64,000 nt of DNA from Myxococcales bacterium (GTDB lineage: Bacteria; Myxococcota_A; Polyangia; Palsa-1104; JAEUJZ01): positions 256,550 through 320,549 of the forward strand of contig JAEUJZ010000023.1 of the NCBI GenBank assembly GCA_016794505.1, in the 5' to 3' direction. Positions 26,471-35,800 of this stretch are shown one piece after another. Each line of letters starts with the position of its first letter. Position 1 is the stretch's first letter. Below the pieces are notes generated by a model, which was not told the DNA's origin, ran no database searches, and worked only from the letters and a program-made list of their open reading frames with translations. A program made the translations under genes and the position numbers.

Positions 26471-27592
26471 CTAGCGGGGATCTGGCTTGGGCGTCTTCGG
26501 TCCGCTTGCTGGCAGCTCAGGAGCCTTGATGAAATCCTGCGGGATCGCGCCTGTCAGTGACTTCAAGAACGTGACAATCGCCCTTACATCCCCGTCGCTC
26601 ACTTCCTTGCCTAGCTGGTGTCGAGCCATCAATCGCACGGCCTCATCCAGCGAAGAAGCGCTGCCATCGTGGAAGTAGGGGGCCGTTTTCTCGACGTTGC
26701 GCAGGCTGGGAACCTTGAACATCATACGGTCCGCCTCCTGCTTGGTCACCATGACCCGTCCGCCATCATCCGCTGCTGGCCAGGCTTTGACCAAGCCAAG
26801 CTTCTGGAACATGCCACCGCCCACCAGAGTGCCCATATGGCAGGCATTGCAGCCAACGTCCAGAAACTTGCCCAAGCCCACCTGTTCGTCGACGGTTAGC
26901 GCATCTGCGTCTCCGCCCAGGAACTTATCCCAGCGGCTCGGCGTCACCAGCTTGCGTTCAAAGGCCCCGATCGCAGATGCGGCATTGGCCAGCGTGACCG
27001 GATTGGCATCCGTCGGAAACGCCTTCTTGAACAGCTCCACATATCCCGGTATCGAGCGCAGAGTGGCCTCGGCCTTGGCCGCCGTCGGCATGGCCATCTC
27101 GACCGGATTCAACACCGGCCCCTGAGCCTGCTCTTCCACATCCTTGGCACGGCCGTCCCAGAACTGCACGAAGTGACCTGCCGCGTTGTAGACCGTCGGA
27201 GCATTGCGGCTTCCCTGTTGCTTCTTGTGCCCCGTCGAGACTTTGGTGCCATCCACGCCATACGCCGTCAGCGAGTGGCACGAGTTGCAGCTTACGTCAT
27301 GGTTCTTGGAAAGCCGCGTTTCGAAATACAGCAGCCGGCCCAGCGTGACCTTGTCCTCGCTGGCGGTCCCGCCCCGCACTGCAAACTCTGCCGGCAGCGC
27401 AGGCTTGAACATCGCCACACGCGGGTCATCAGGAAGCACCGCTCCCGGCACCACTTTCTTGACCGGAGCTTCGGTTTTTGGCTCGTGCGGCTGCTGCTGC
27501 ACAGGCGTGGAATCAAGGCATGCTGTCCCCACGAACAGAGAAAACGCCGCCATGCCTACAGGCGATACGAATGAGAGGGTGTGTCGACGCAT
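26471..27592 (-). CDS. Di-haem cytochrome c peroxidase/MauG-family lipoprotein
   Basis: A 373-aa exported protein. Its signal ends in LFVGTAC (lipobox) and is followed by two haem c motifs, CNSCH (about 123-127) and CNACH (about 265-269). Segments RNAPTVYNAA, FWDGRAKDVEEQA and KVPSLRNVEKTAPYFHDG are typical of bacterial di-haem cytochrome c peroxidases. The role would be periplasmic reduction of hydrogen peroxide with electrons from small cytochromes, or a MauG-like oxidation. The ATG at 27592 is chosen for its AGGAGA ribosome-binding site; two earlier in-frame starts lack one. Confidence 0.9.
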   Translation of the reverse strand: MRRHTLSFVSPVGMAAFSLFVGTACLDSTPVQQQPHEPKTEAPVKKVVPGAVLPDDPRVAMFKPALPAEFAVRGGTASEDKVTLGRLLYFETRLSKNHDVSCNSCHSLTAYGVDGTKVSTGHKKQQGSRNAPTVYNAAGHFVQFWDGRAKDVEEQAQGPVLNPVEMAMPTAAKAEATLRSIPGYVELFKKAFPTDANPVTLANAASAIGAFERKLVTPSRWDKFLGGDADALTVDEQVGLGKFLDVGCNACHMGTLVGGGMFQKLGLVKAWPAADDGGRVMVTKQEADRMMFKVPSLRNVEKTAPYFHDGSASSLDEAVRLMARHQLGKEVSDGDVRAIVTFLKSLTGAIPQDFIKAPELPASGPKTPKPDPR

Positions 27593-27700
27593 CGGAAGCT
27601 CTCCTGAACTTTGCGCAGGCATTCTATCCGCATCTCGGGCGCGAATCGACACATGAGATGCAGCTGGTGTCACAGCTGCATCTCAATCACCTTGCCTTCG

Positions 27701-28282
27701 CTACAAAACCGAGCGGACCTTGGGCGGGCGCTCGCTGGGCGCTTCGGGACCTGCATCGCGACGGACCGGAGGCTCTAGCCGGGCAGCCGTCGACGCCAAG
27801 GGGCCGGGTGCCGTGCGCTGGTGCAAAAGCAGGCGCGTTGTATCCCGAAACAGCACCGAGATCTTGCCAGGGGAAGGCGTGGCCGTGACAGCGCCGAGCC
27901 CAAAGTTCGGATGCGACAGAAGCTCGCCAACGACGTAGCTATCGCCGGGGGAATAGCTGCGCGCACCGCTCGTACTGCGATCACCCAACAGAGCGTCCAA
28001 GGGATTGACCGTGGCTACCGCGGGGCCCGCGGCGGCATCACCGGCTGAACGACGCTTCTTGCCGACGAGCGGCGCTCCTCCATCGCTCCGTGCGGTCGAA
28101 GCGGGCTTAGCCTTGCTGCCGGGCGCTGCGGCGCGGAACTTGTGCTGACGTTGACAGCTACGGCACTCGACCCGAGCCGGGACCGCACCTTCCATCGCAA
28201 TAACGACGTGCAGGCGCATGTCGCGGCAGGCTGTGCAATAGGCAGAAGTCTCGTCACCCGCTCGAATTGAAGTCGAGTCCAC
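27701..28282 (-). CDS. Zinc-ribbon protein with C-terminal UvrD/CarD-like beta-barrel (Tudor-like) segment
   Basis: A 193-aa protein. The N-terminus has a four-Cys zinc ribbon (C16, C19, C40, C43: YCTACRD and ECRSCQRQH). A Lys/Ala-rich linker leads to a segment at about 115-155, VVGELLSHPNFGLGAVTATPSPGKISVLF. This resembles the small Tudor-like barrel at the C terminus of PcrA/UvrD helicases and in CarD-like proteins, which bind RNA polymerase. That suggests a small transcription- or RNAP-associated factor, but the link is inference. The GTG start has GGAG 8 nt upstream. The gene lies downstream of an AT-rich island that may hold its promoter. Confidence 0.6.
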   Translation of the reverse strand: MDSTSIRAGDETSAYCTACRDMRLHVVIAMEGAVPARVECRSCQRQHKFRAAAPGSKAKPASTARSDGGAPLVGKKRRSAGDAAAGPAVATVNPLDALLGDRSTSGARSYSPGDSYVVGELLSHPNFGLGAVTATPSPGKISVLFRDTTRLLLHQRTAPGPLASTAARLEPPVRRDAGPEAPSERPPKVRSVL

Positions 28283-28386
28283 TCGCGTCTCCAGAAAGAG
28301 AGTTAATCATCCAACCCTGCCACTGGACAGAGTTGCACCTTTAATTGTCCGATATTTCGTATTTGAAATTACAAATTCTTTTTTAT
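28283..28386. other. AT-rich island between tandem minus-strand genes
   Basis: About 100 nt, strongly AT-rich at 28330-28390. The octamer TTATTTAT at 28383-28390 overlaps the stop codon of the YbjN-like gene. The island could serve as the promoter of the zinc-ribbon gene or as a terminator of the YbjN-like gene. Confidence 0.35.
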
Positions 28387-28848
28387 TTATGCGGTGGTGA
28401 GGTTGGCCACACTGGTGGCAGGGGCCCCCTCTTTGGCGATGGCATGCAGCCGGGCAACCAAGGTCTCTGCCGAAGAAACGACGATGCCAGCGACGAAGCG
28501 CAAGGCCTGATCGGAATATGTGACGTCGAGGGCAGGCACGGTGACGCGAAAGTAAATCTCGCCTTTGTCCGCGTTGAGAATCCACGCGCCCATGTACGAG
28601 CGCGCGTTCAGAATGGTCAGCGCCGCGCTCACTTCGCCGAAGCGCTCCGACGCCACTTGGAAGGGAAGGGTGATCGCCAAGGTCAGCATGCCGCGCTCAG
28701 CTCGCGGGATAAAGACCATGGGCACGTCGACATCCAGCAATCGGCAGAGCACGGCAATCTGTCCCGCCTCGTCGCTGTAGCGAAATGCCAGCCCCAGCCG
28801 CTCGGCCCAGCTTTTGATGCTCGCGTAGTTCAGAACAAAACCTGACAT
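28387..28848 (-). CDS. YbjN-like protein (type III secretion chaperone-like fold)
   Basis: A 153-aa soluble protein with alternating strands and helices. It begins LNYASIKSWAERLGLAFRYSDEAGQIAV, has YMGAWILNADKGEIYFRVTVPA and ends with a long helix (LRFVAGIVVSSAETLVARLHAIA). This is the outline of YbjN/Tir-chaperone-fold proteins, whose roles are regulatory or chaperone-like. No secretion effector is adjacent; an orphan FlhA/SctV-family gene lies 7 kb away, which may be coincidence. The assignment rests on pattern rather than on a catalytic motif. Confidence 0.5.
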   Translation of the reverse strand: MSGFVLNYASIKSWAERLGLAFRYSDEAGQIAVLCRLLDVDVPMVFIPRAERGMLTLAITLPFQVASERFGEVSAALTILNARSYMGAWILNADKGEIYFRVTVPALDVTYSDQALRFVAGIVVSSAETLVARLHAIAKEGAPATSVANLTTA

Positions 28849-29065
28849 GGTGTCTCTGACCTTCCCCCGGCCCCCAGGCGCTGCCTGCTTGGCATTGTAT
28901 CGGACTGCATCGCGGCGCGTGAAGCCGAGTTAGTCTCGTCGCTGCGGCCCCACAAAACGCTGCGACGCGAGCCGCCGTGCCACAAGATGGCAAACGACCG
29001 AGAGGCGACCTGCAACCTGCGCTATGCTGTCTGGCCTTGCCCCATGCCCTTTGGAACCTGACTCG

Positions 29066-29977
29066 ATGCTGCAGTTAATCGACAGCCACTGCCACCTGGA
29101 ACCCGATGACTTCCGCACGCCCCCCAACCAAGCGGGCGCCACCGAGCTGCCACCGCAAGACGAACGCCCTGCGGTTCTGTTGCGCGCTCGACAAGCCGGC
29201 GTCTCGAAGCTGATCGTGATCGGCTCAGGCCGCGGACGCGCCGAGATTGAAAATGCCTTGGCGTATGCGCGGCACCATCGGCACATTGTCGCGGCGATCG
29301 GCGTACATCCCCACGATGCCAAGACCATCGAAGGAGACGACGCTCCTGCTGGGGTCCGCGACGAAGATCAGCTATCCCCCGATGCCGCCGTGCTGTGGCG
29401 CGATCTGACACGCTGGACGCACGATCCACGGGTCGTTGCCGTCGGAGAAACAGGACTCGACTATCACTACAACCACTCGACGCCAGCGGCTCAGCGAGCG
29501 CTGTTCCGACGCTTCGTGCGCCTGTCCAATGCCGTCGGGAAGCCGCTGTCGCTGCACATCCGCGATGCCCATGCCGAAGCCCTGCAGATCGTGCATGGCG
29601 ACGGCGATACCGCGCAGGCAGCGCGCCATGGCGGAGTGGTCCACTGCTTCACCGGAAACCGCGAAGAAGCCCGACGGTGGCTAGACTTTGGCTTTCACAT
29701 CTCGCTGTCCGGCATCGTCACGTTTAAGAACGCAGAAGAGCTCCGTGCGGTCGCCGCCTTCGTTCCGTCGGACCGGCTGCTGCTTGAGACCGATTCCCCG
29801 TATCTGTCGCCGGTTCCGCTGCGCGGTCGCCGCAACGAGCCCGCCAACCTGCTTCTGACGGCTCGCGTGGTGGCCAGCCTACGCAAAGTCCCCGTCGAAC
29901 AGCTAGCCGCCGAGACCAGTGCGGCCTGCGAGCAGCTGTTCCAGCCCTCGTCCGGCGAGGCGTGGACCGCCACCTGA
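29066..29977 (+). CDS. TatD-family metal-dependent DNase
   Basis: A 303-aa amidohydrolase-fold nuclease. Metal ligands of the family are visible: DSHCHLE near the start, GETGLDYHY, LHIRDAH, VHCFTG and the C-terminal TDSPYLSPVPLRGRRNEP. TatD enzymes degrade DNA 3'-5' and act in repair or in DNA breakdown. The ATG giving MLQLIDSHCH has GGA 10 nt upstream; 14 codons further upstream are unlikely to be used. Insertions at about 21-34 and 92-107 lengthen the usual 260-aa protein. The gene is divergent from the YbjN-like gene. Confidence 0.9.
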   Translation: MLQLIDSHCHLEPDDFRTPPNQAGATELPPQDERPAVLLRARQAGVSKLIVIGSGRGRAEIENALAYARHHRHIVAAIGVHPHDAKTIEGDDAPAGVRDEDQLSPDAAVLWRDLTRWTHDPRVVAVGETGLDYHYNHSTPAAQRALFRRFVRLSNAVGKPLSLHIRDAHAEALQIVHGDGDTAQAARHGGVVHCFTGNREEARRWLDFGFHISLSGIVTFKNAEELRAVAAFVPSDRLLLETDSPYLSPVPLRGRRNEPANLLLTARVVASLRKVPVEQLAAETSAACEQLFQPSSGEAWTAT

Positions 29978-30116
29978 TATGAACCGACCCGCCAAGATAC
30001 CGCCAAGGTGGGTTTGCATTTTTTCTGTTCAGCGGTCTTTGCTGCCTCCGGGCGGGCGCACAAGAGCGAGGCTTGGCATGCTGCGTATCGACGGTGGTTC
30101 AGTCTGACATCCGTGG

Positions 30117-30132
30117 GTCAGCCGAGGCTGAC
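30117..30132. repeat. Short hairpin upstream of the IS element
   Basis: GTCAGCC and GGCTGAC (30117-30123 and 30126-30132) form a 7-bp stem with a 2-nt loop, about 140 nt after the TatD stop. It may help terminate tatD. It contains TCAGCCGAGGC, also found in the inverted repeat at 6794-6804. Confidence 0.35.
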
Positions 30133-30166
30133 GCATCGTCTCTGATCCGTCTGGACCTGGCTCTGA

Positions 30167-31267
30167 CTAGTGTCCTATCCCTGAAGTTCGTAGACAAAAG
30201 CGTTCGATGCTTTCGAGGATTGGGTCGGCGGTTTTGGTCCAGCTGAAGGGCTTGGCGCTGTGGTTGTGCTCGTCGATGTAGTGGCGCAGCGCCGCTTCGA
30301 GTTCCTGTACTGAACGATGCGTTCCCCGTCGTATTTGCCGCTGGGTCAGCAGCGCAAAGAACCGTTCGACTTGATTGATCCACGAGGACGAGGTGGGCGT
30401 GAAGTGCACGTGAAAGCGGGGCCTCTTCGCAAGCCAGCGACGGATTAGCTGAGTCTTGTGCGTGCCGTAGTTGTCCATCACCAGGTGCACGTCCAGCTCG
30501 TGCGGCACGCTGCGCTCGATGGTGTCGAGGAACGCGCGGAACTCCACTGCGCGATGGCGGCGGTGGGTCTCTCTGATCACGTGGCCCGTCTGGATGTCGA
30601 GCGCGGCAAACAGGCTCGTCGTGCCGTGTCGTCGATCGTCATGGGTGCGCCGCTTGGGCTGGCCGGGTGACATGGGCACAAGCGGCTGCGTCCGGTCGAG
30701 CGCTTGAAGCTGCGATTTCTCGTCGACGCACAGCACAAGGGCTCGCTCGGGCGGCTGCAGATACAGGCCGACGATATCGCGCACCTTGTCGACGAACAGC
30801 GGGTCTGACGAGAGCTTGAAGGTCTCGCTGCGATGCGGCTGCAAACCGAAGGCGCGCCCCATGCGATGAACGCCGCGATGCACGCTGGTTTTGCTCTCGG
30901 ACAGGTGCTTGCCCAGCGTGCGGGTACTCCAATGCGTCGCGTCGCGAGGCCGACTCTGCAGCGTCGTGCGGAGGACCTGCTGCACGCGCTCATCGGTCCG
31001 CGTATGCGGCGCTCCGCTACGTGGTGCATCGCAGAGCCCAGGGATTCCCTGCGCGATGAACCGAGCCCGCCATTTCCCGACAGTCGCCCCCGTGACGCCG
31101 AGGCGCGCTGCAACCTGCTGATTGGGCAGACCGCGCGCACTCAGAAGCACGATGCGCACGCGCAGTGCCAGCGACTGCTCCTTGGAATTTTGGCGGACCC
31201 AACGATCAAGCATCTGACGCTGCGCTTCCGTCAAAACCAGCGGACTCAGAGGACGACCGATTCCCAT
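30167..31267 (-). CDS. IS630-family transposase
   Basis: A 366-aa DDE transposase. An N-terminal helix-turn-helix ([24 protein letters not shown]) is followed by the DDE/D catalytic domain: [16 protein letters not shown] and [10 protein letters not shown] supply the Asp-Asp-Glu triad. The ATG at 31267 is preferred because GGGAG lies 9 nt upstream. The stop codon TAG is made of the duplicated target TA plus the first host base outside the element, so the gene ends exactly at the insertion junction. No frameshift is seen, so the element may be active. Confidence 0.92.
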   Translation of the reverse strand: MGIGRPLSPLVLTEAQRQMLDRWVRQNSKEQSLALRVRIVLLSARGLPNQQVAARLGVTGATVGKWRARFIAQGIPGLCDAPRSGAPHTRTDERVQQVLRTTLQSRPRDATHWSTRTLGKHLSESKTSVHRGVHRMGRAFGLQPHRSETFKLSSDPLFVDKVRDIVGLYLQPPERALVLCVDEKSQLQALDRTQPLVPMSPGQPKRRTHDDRRHGTTSLFAALDIQTGHVIRETHRRHRAVEFRAFLDTIERSVPHELDVHLVMDNYGTHKTQLIRRWLAKRPRFHVHFTPTSSSWINQVERFFALLTQRQIRRGTHRSVQELEAALRHYIDEHNHSAKPFSWTKTADPILESIERFCLRTSGIGH

Positions 31268-31337
31268 CGCGAGCTCTCCCTGTTTCCTCCCCACAAAAGG
31301 AGCGCCATCAATGCCCAGGACTTCAGGGACCGGACAC
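30170..31337 (-). mobile_element. Complete IS630-family insertion sequence
   Basis: The element of 1168 bp is bounded by imperfect terminal inverted repeats. Reading inward, GTGTCCTATCCCTGAAGTTC (30170-30189) and GTGTCCGGTCCCTGAAGTCC (31318-31337) share 17 of 20 positions. TA flanks both ends (30168-30169 and 31338-31339), the target duplication expected of IS630/Tc1. One intact transposase gene fills it. It sits between tatD and the cyclase gene and interrupts no recognisable gene. Intact ends and frame suggest a recent arrival. Confidence 0.92.
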
Positions 31338-31443
31338 TAGCGGGGACCCTTCGGATCTCGACCGGGAAGCCCGCGGCCACGGCGCGATCGCACAGGTCTG
31401 CGAAACCGCGCCGCTATTCGCGGTATCATGAAGCGGGTCCCGC

Positions 31444-32802
31444 ATGTCGCTGACGACGCAAGAGCTACGCCTGTTTCTCGAAGAGCTGTGCTGTGAGCTG
31501 TGTCGGTTCCGCCACATGCAGGAAGCGGCGCTGCCCCCGGACGCCCTGCGCATCGAACGCGAGTATGCCCTGGCCCCAGGTGGCCCCTACGCCGACGTGC
31601 ATGTCTGCTCGACGATGCCCCCGCGCGGACCATCGCCGCACTTCATCGAGATCAAGTTCGGTGTGCCAGATGATGAGCTCTTGTCTCGTCTGCGCCTCAA
31701 GTACGGTCGCAGCCTGCCTGGCCACTCGCTGGCCACGCACCTGATCGTCGTCTTGGATCTACAGAACCGCAGCGATGCCGCCGGCCTGTTGCGTGCCATC
31801 CGCAGCGTGGTGATCCCGTCGCTGTCGGTCGAAGTCTGGGATGAGCCGCGCCTGCTTTCCGAGATTGAGCACACGTTCCACGTTCGCGCTCCGGCCATCG
31901 ATGAAGTCCATCTGCTCGATATGCGTGATGCGATCCAGCGTGAGATGGCCAGCTACGCATTCTCGTCGACAACACCGGCCTCTTTGGCCAAACCGCCCCA
32001 CGACATCACGAGCTGGTCACGCGAAAGCGAGCCACCCGCCTTGGATGCCGTCAAAGAACAGCTTCTGTGGCGCTTCGCTTTCTGGCGACTGCGTCAAATC
32101 CGCCAAGCCAAGAACCTGTCCCCCCGCGAGATCCTGCCGCCTGGCACCTATCACGGCGTGGCGGTGGTGATCGCCGACCTGTGCTCGTTTTCCAGTTATG
32201 TCCGCGACACACCCAACGACCCCATCGTGCGCGACTGCCTGACCTCGTTTTATTCCAAGGCACGGTACGAGGTCGTCAACCGCGGCGGCATGGTCGAGAA
32301 CTTCGTTGGCGATCAGGTCTTGGCGCTGTTCGGTGTTCCCGATCGCTGCCCTGGCTATATCGAGCACGCTCTGCAGGCGGCGCAGGCGCTGCTCAGCGTT
32401 GGCGAGGCGGTCTCGGACTATTGGCAGCGACAGATCGACCGGCAGCAGCCCAGCTCGGGCATGCACATCGGCATCGCGTACGGCGACCTGCAGATCGTGT
32501 CGCTGCGGCCGTCCTGTCGCGCCAACAGCACCGCCATCGCCGATGTCATAAACGTCGCGGCCCGTCTGATGAACATGGCCGGACCCGGCGAAATCCTCGT
32601 CGCCAATAGCTACTATCAGCAGCTATCGACAGCGGCCCGCGCCCCGCTGCAGCCGATCGCGCCACAGGATGCGCGCAACGTTGGTCGTCTGCGTGCGTGG
32701 CGTCTGCCTGCTGCCGATGCTGAGTCGCAGACCAGCCCCTTGCCCAGCCAACCTCTGCCCACGAGTGCGAGCAGCGGCCAGCCGCAGGGGCACACGCCGT
32801 GA
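31444..32802 (+). CDS. Class III nucleotidyl cyclase with N-terminal PD-(D/E)xK-like domain
   Basis: A 452-aa protein in two parts. Residues 236-400 are a class III adenylate/guanylate cyclase domain. The metal-binding Asp are D245 (VVIADLCSF) and D290 (VENFVGDQVLALFG); the later set is D367, N370 and R374 in ADVINVAARL. The Lys that usually contacts the base (EKFxGD) is Asn286, so base preference cannot be read off. Residues 1-150 contain ADVHV (D51) and FIEIKFG (E69, K71) followed by LIVVLD, the layout of a PD-(D/E)xK nuclease-fold domain. A Ser/Pro-rich tail ends the protein. The stop overlaps the start of the NTT-HEAT-cNMP gene, so product and sensor are probably made together. The start is 105 nt after the IS element. 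Confidence 0.8.
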   Translation: MSLTTQELRLFLEELCCELCRFRHMQEAALPPDALRIEREYALAPGGPYADVHVCSTMPPRGPSPHFIEIKFGVPDDELLSRLRLKYGRSLPGHSLATHLIVVLDLQNRSDAAGLLRAIRSVVIPSLSVEVWDEPRLLSEIEHTFHVRAPAIDEVHLLDMRDAIQREMASYAFSSTTPASLAKPPHDITSWSRESEPPALDAVKEQLLWRFAFWRLRQIRQAKNLSPREILPPGTYHGVAVVIADLCSFSSYVRDTPNDPIVRDCLTSFYSKARYEVVNRGGMVENFVGDQVLALFGVPDRCPGYIEHALQAAQALLSVGEAVSDYWQRQIDRQQPSSGMHIGIAYGDLQIVSLRPSCRANSTAIADVINVAARLMNMAGPGEILVANSYYQQLSTAARAPLQPIAPQDARNVGRLRAWRLPAADAESQTSPLPSQPLPTSASSGQPQGHTP

Positions 32803-35800
32803 GAGGCAGCGATCCTTCGGCCGCGCGCCTGCCTGAGGCAGCCCCTCGCCCACGAGGACCGTCGACATCGCCGCTGACACAGTCGGGCGTCCTGCCCGGT
32901 TCGCTTTCAACGGCTGTGGCGGGCTTGTCCTGGCAGGCGACGCGCGAGCTCGAAGGAGCGTCCTCGGCCGGCTCGATCCTGGCCCGCTTTCTAAACCTAG
33001 CCGAAGGCGAAGGCCAACGGGCGCTGCGCGTCTTCAGCCTGATCTTCACGGTCTCAGCCGCCTTGGTTTTCTTGAAGGCCGTGCAAGGCGGCATTTTTCT
33101 TTCGGCGTATCCACGCACCATGATCCCGTGGGCCTTCGCCGCGGCAGCGCTGACCATCGCCCCGCTGTCCGCGCTGCTGGTGACAGGCGCCGCGCGCATG
33201 GGCCCCGTGCGACTTGCACAGTGGACTCTTTCGGGCGGAGCGATCGCGAGCGTGCTCTTGCGCATTCTGCTTTCCGCCGCGGTCCCCGGAACGCCGTTTG
33301 TTGTCTACGTCGTCATCGAAGCCATAAGCGGCCTCGCCGTCATCCAGACGTGGAGCGTTGTGTCCAGCACGGTCGATGCGCGCTCGGCCAAGCGCATCCT
33401 GCCGCTCGCGGGTGTCGGAGCCAGCATTGCCTGGACGCTCGGCGGTCTGCTTCTGTCCCAGCTCGTCAGCTTGATCGGCGTGCAGGGCTTCTTGTTGGTT
33501 GTGCCGCTGCTGTTTGCGCTGGCGATCCTGCAGATCCGCCGCGTGGCCCGCACCGACCTGCGCGAGACGCCACGCAGCACACGCCCCCCGTCGCTATTGG
33601 CCGGCTGGCGGGACGGCTTTGAATTCGTGCTGCAGGTGCCGCTGATGCGCCTGTGCCTCCTGCTCAGCGTCTTGGCCCTGCTGGGCGAGCAGCTTATGGA
33701 ATATCAGCTGCTGGCAACGGCTCGCGATCGCTATGGTGCGCAGGCGGCGATCGCCGGGTTCTTTGGTCGCTTTTATGGCATCACCAGCGCCGTCAGCTTG
33801 GTGCTGCAGCTGGGCCTGTCCAGCCGCATCCTGTCGCGCTTAGGCGCCACGCAGAGCCTGGCCATCACGCCGGTTCTGACGTCGCTGTTCGCGATGTTCG
33901 CGCTGATCGCACCGGGCTTTGCGCCCATCGTGTTGATGCGCGCCAACGATCGCGTGCTCAAAGGAGCGCTGTGGGCTTCCGCGATGGAGCAAGCGCAGAC
34001 GCCCCTTCCAGTCATCCGTCGCACGCAAGCGCGCGTGCTGTCGCGCGGTGTGGTCGCGCCGCTGGCCTATGCCTTAACCGCGGTGATCTTGGCGACGCTC
34101 TTACAGGGAGCCGATCCGCGACTCCTGTCGCTTCTGACCATGGTCGTCGTCCTGGGAATGGTGGCGCTGGTGATGACGCGGCTGCAGCGCGCCTATGTCA
34201 CGGCGCTGCGGCGGGCTCTCGACGATCGCAAGCTTCGCCTGGATGACGCCGAGCTAGAGACGCACATCGATCGCCACGCTGCTGAGACCATCGCCCACGA
34301 TCTGCACGGCGAGGACGAAGGCCGCGCGCTTCTGGCCGTTGAGCTGCTCAACTATGCCGAGCCTGCTCTGGCTGTCTCGCTGCTACGTGCCGGCCTGAAG
34401 CATCCGTCCGCGATGGTACGCATGGCCGTGCTGGAAACGCTGTCGAACCACCCGGAAGCGCCCCTTGCGCCGATCGCCACGCTGCTGCGCGACGATCCAT
34501 CGGCCGAGGTCCGACGCGCCGCGATTCGCTGCCTGCGCACCGCGCACCAAGCCAAGACCCTGGGCCCCGTCCCCGCAGCGCCGACGCATCCCGAAGCAGC
34601 GGTCCTGCCCCAGTACATCCACGACGCCCAGAACGACAGCGATGCCCAGGTGCGGGCCGAGAGCCGCGTCCTTGCAGTCCTCATCCACGACGGACCGGCA
34701 AGCCCAAGCGGCGAGGCTCTGGTTGCGTTGCTGAGCGATCCCGAGCCACACGTCGTGCGAACCGCGCTGTCGGTCTTGGATGCCCGAAACGGCGAAAGCG
34801 AGGGAATCCTGCGCGCCGTCGCCCGCTGTCTGGCACAGCCACCGTCTTTGCCATCCAGCGCAAGTCCCACCAAAGACCAAGCCGAAAGCGATGTGCAGGT
34901 TCGCCTGGCCGCGCTGCAAGCCATCGTGTGCATGCGAGCGCGCAGCCTGCTGCCCAATCTGGCACCGCTTCTGGAAGACCCGCGGACCACCGAAGCAGCC
35001 GTCACCGCACTTCTAAGCTGGAGCAGCGAGTCTCTCGACCTGGCCTGTCAGAAGATCGCGGCGTATCGCGAAACTCCCGCCGCCCCAAGCTCGCGCAGCT
35101 TGCCCGAGATCTTGGCTGGATCTCCGTCGGGGCAGGGGCTGACGCGGCTCTTGGCGCATTGCGATATCAGCGTGCGCGAGCGCGCCATCCAGACTCTGTC
35201 GCGACACGTGCAGTCAGGCCGCTTGCCGCCGCTGTCCTACATCACCGTCGAGCCGGTCTTGCTGCTCGACATCGCAGAGAGCTTTCGTTACCTGTCGCTG
35301 CTCGCAGGCGTGGCGCGCGACGACGGCACACCCGACTGGGATCTCGCTGCCGAGTACGCATTCCTGGGCGGCGAGATCGAGCTTCGTTTCCGCACCGTTC
35401 GCCAGCGCGTGCTGCGCATGCTGTCTTTGCTGCACAGCCGCAGCTTGACCAGTGCCGTCGAGATCGGCCTGCGACGCACACAGGCCGGCATCACGCGCCC
35501 GCCGGACAAAGGCGACAAAGAAGCGCAGGTCGCCGAGCTTTTGGAAATGGCGCTGCCCTTGGATCTGGCGCGCAAGGTCGTGCCGCTTTTCGACAAGCTC
35601 AGCCTGCGCGAGCGCCTCTTGGCCGCGGAACAAGTCGAGCTTCTGGATCACGCCGCGATCGACGATCCCTTGGCTTTTATCGTCGGCCTCGACGACGAAC
35701 ACCTGCGTGTCTGCGCGCTCATCACCTATGGCCAGCGAGCAGCGGCGCGCTTCCCTGAACTTTATGCAAAGGATGCTGCCTTGATCCCGGTGTTTGAGCG

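Noticed and set aside
27270..27290. TGGCAC...TGCA resembling a sigma-54 promoter
   Set aside because: The spacing between GG and GC is 8 nt rather than 10, and it lies inside the haem-binding part of the peroxidase gene.
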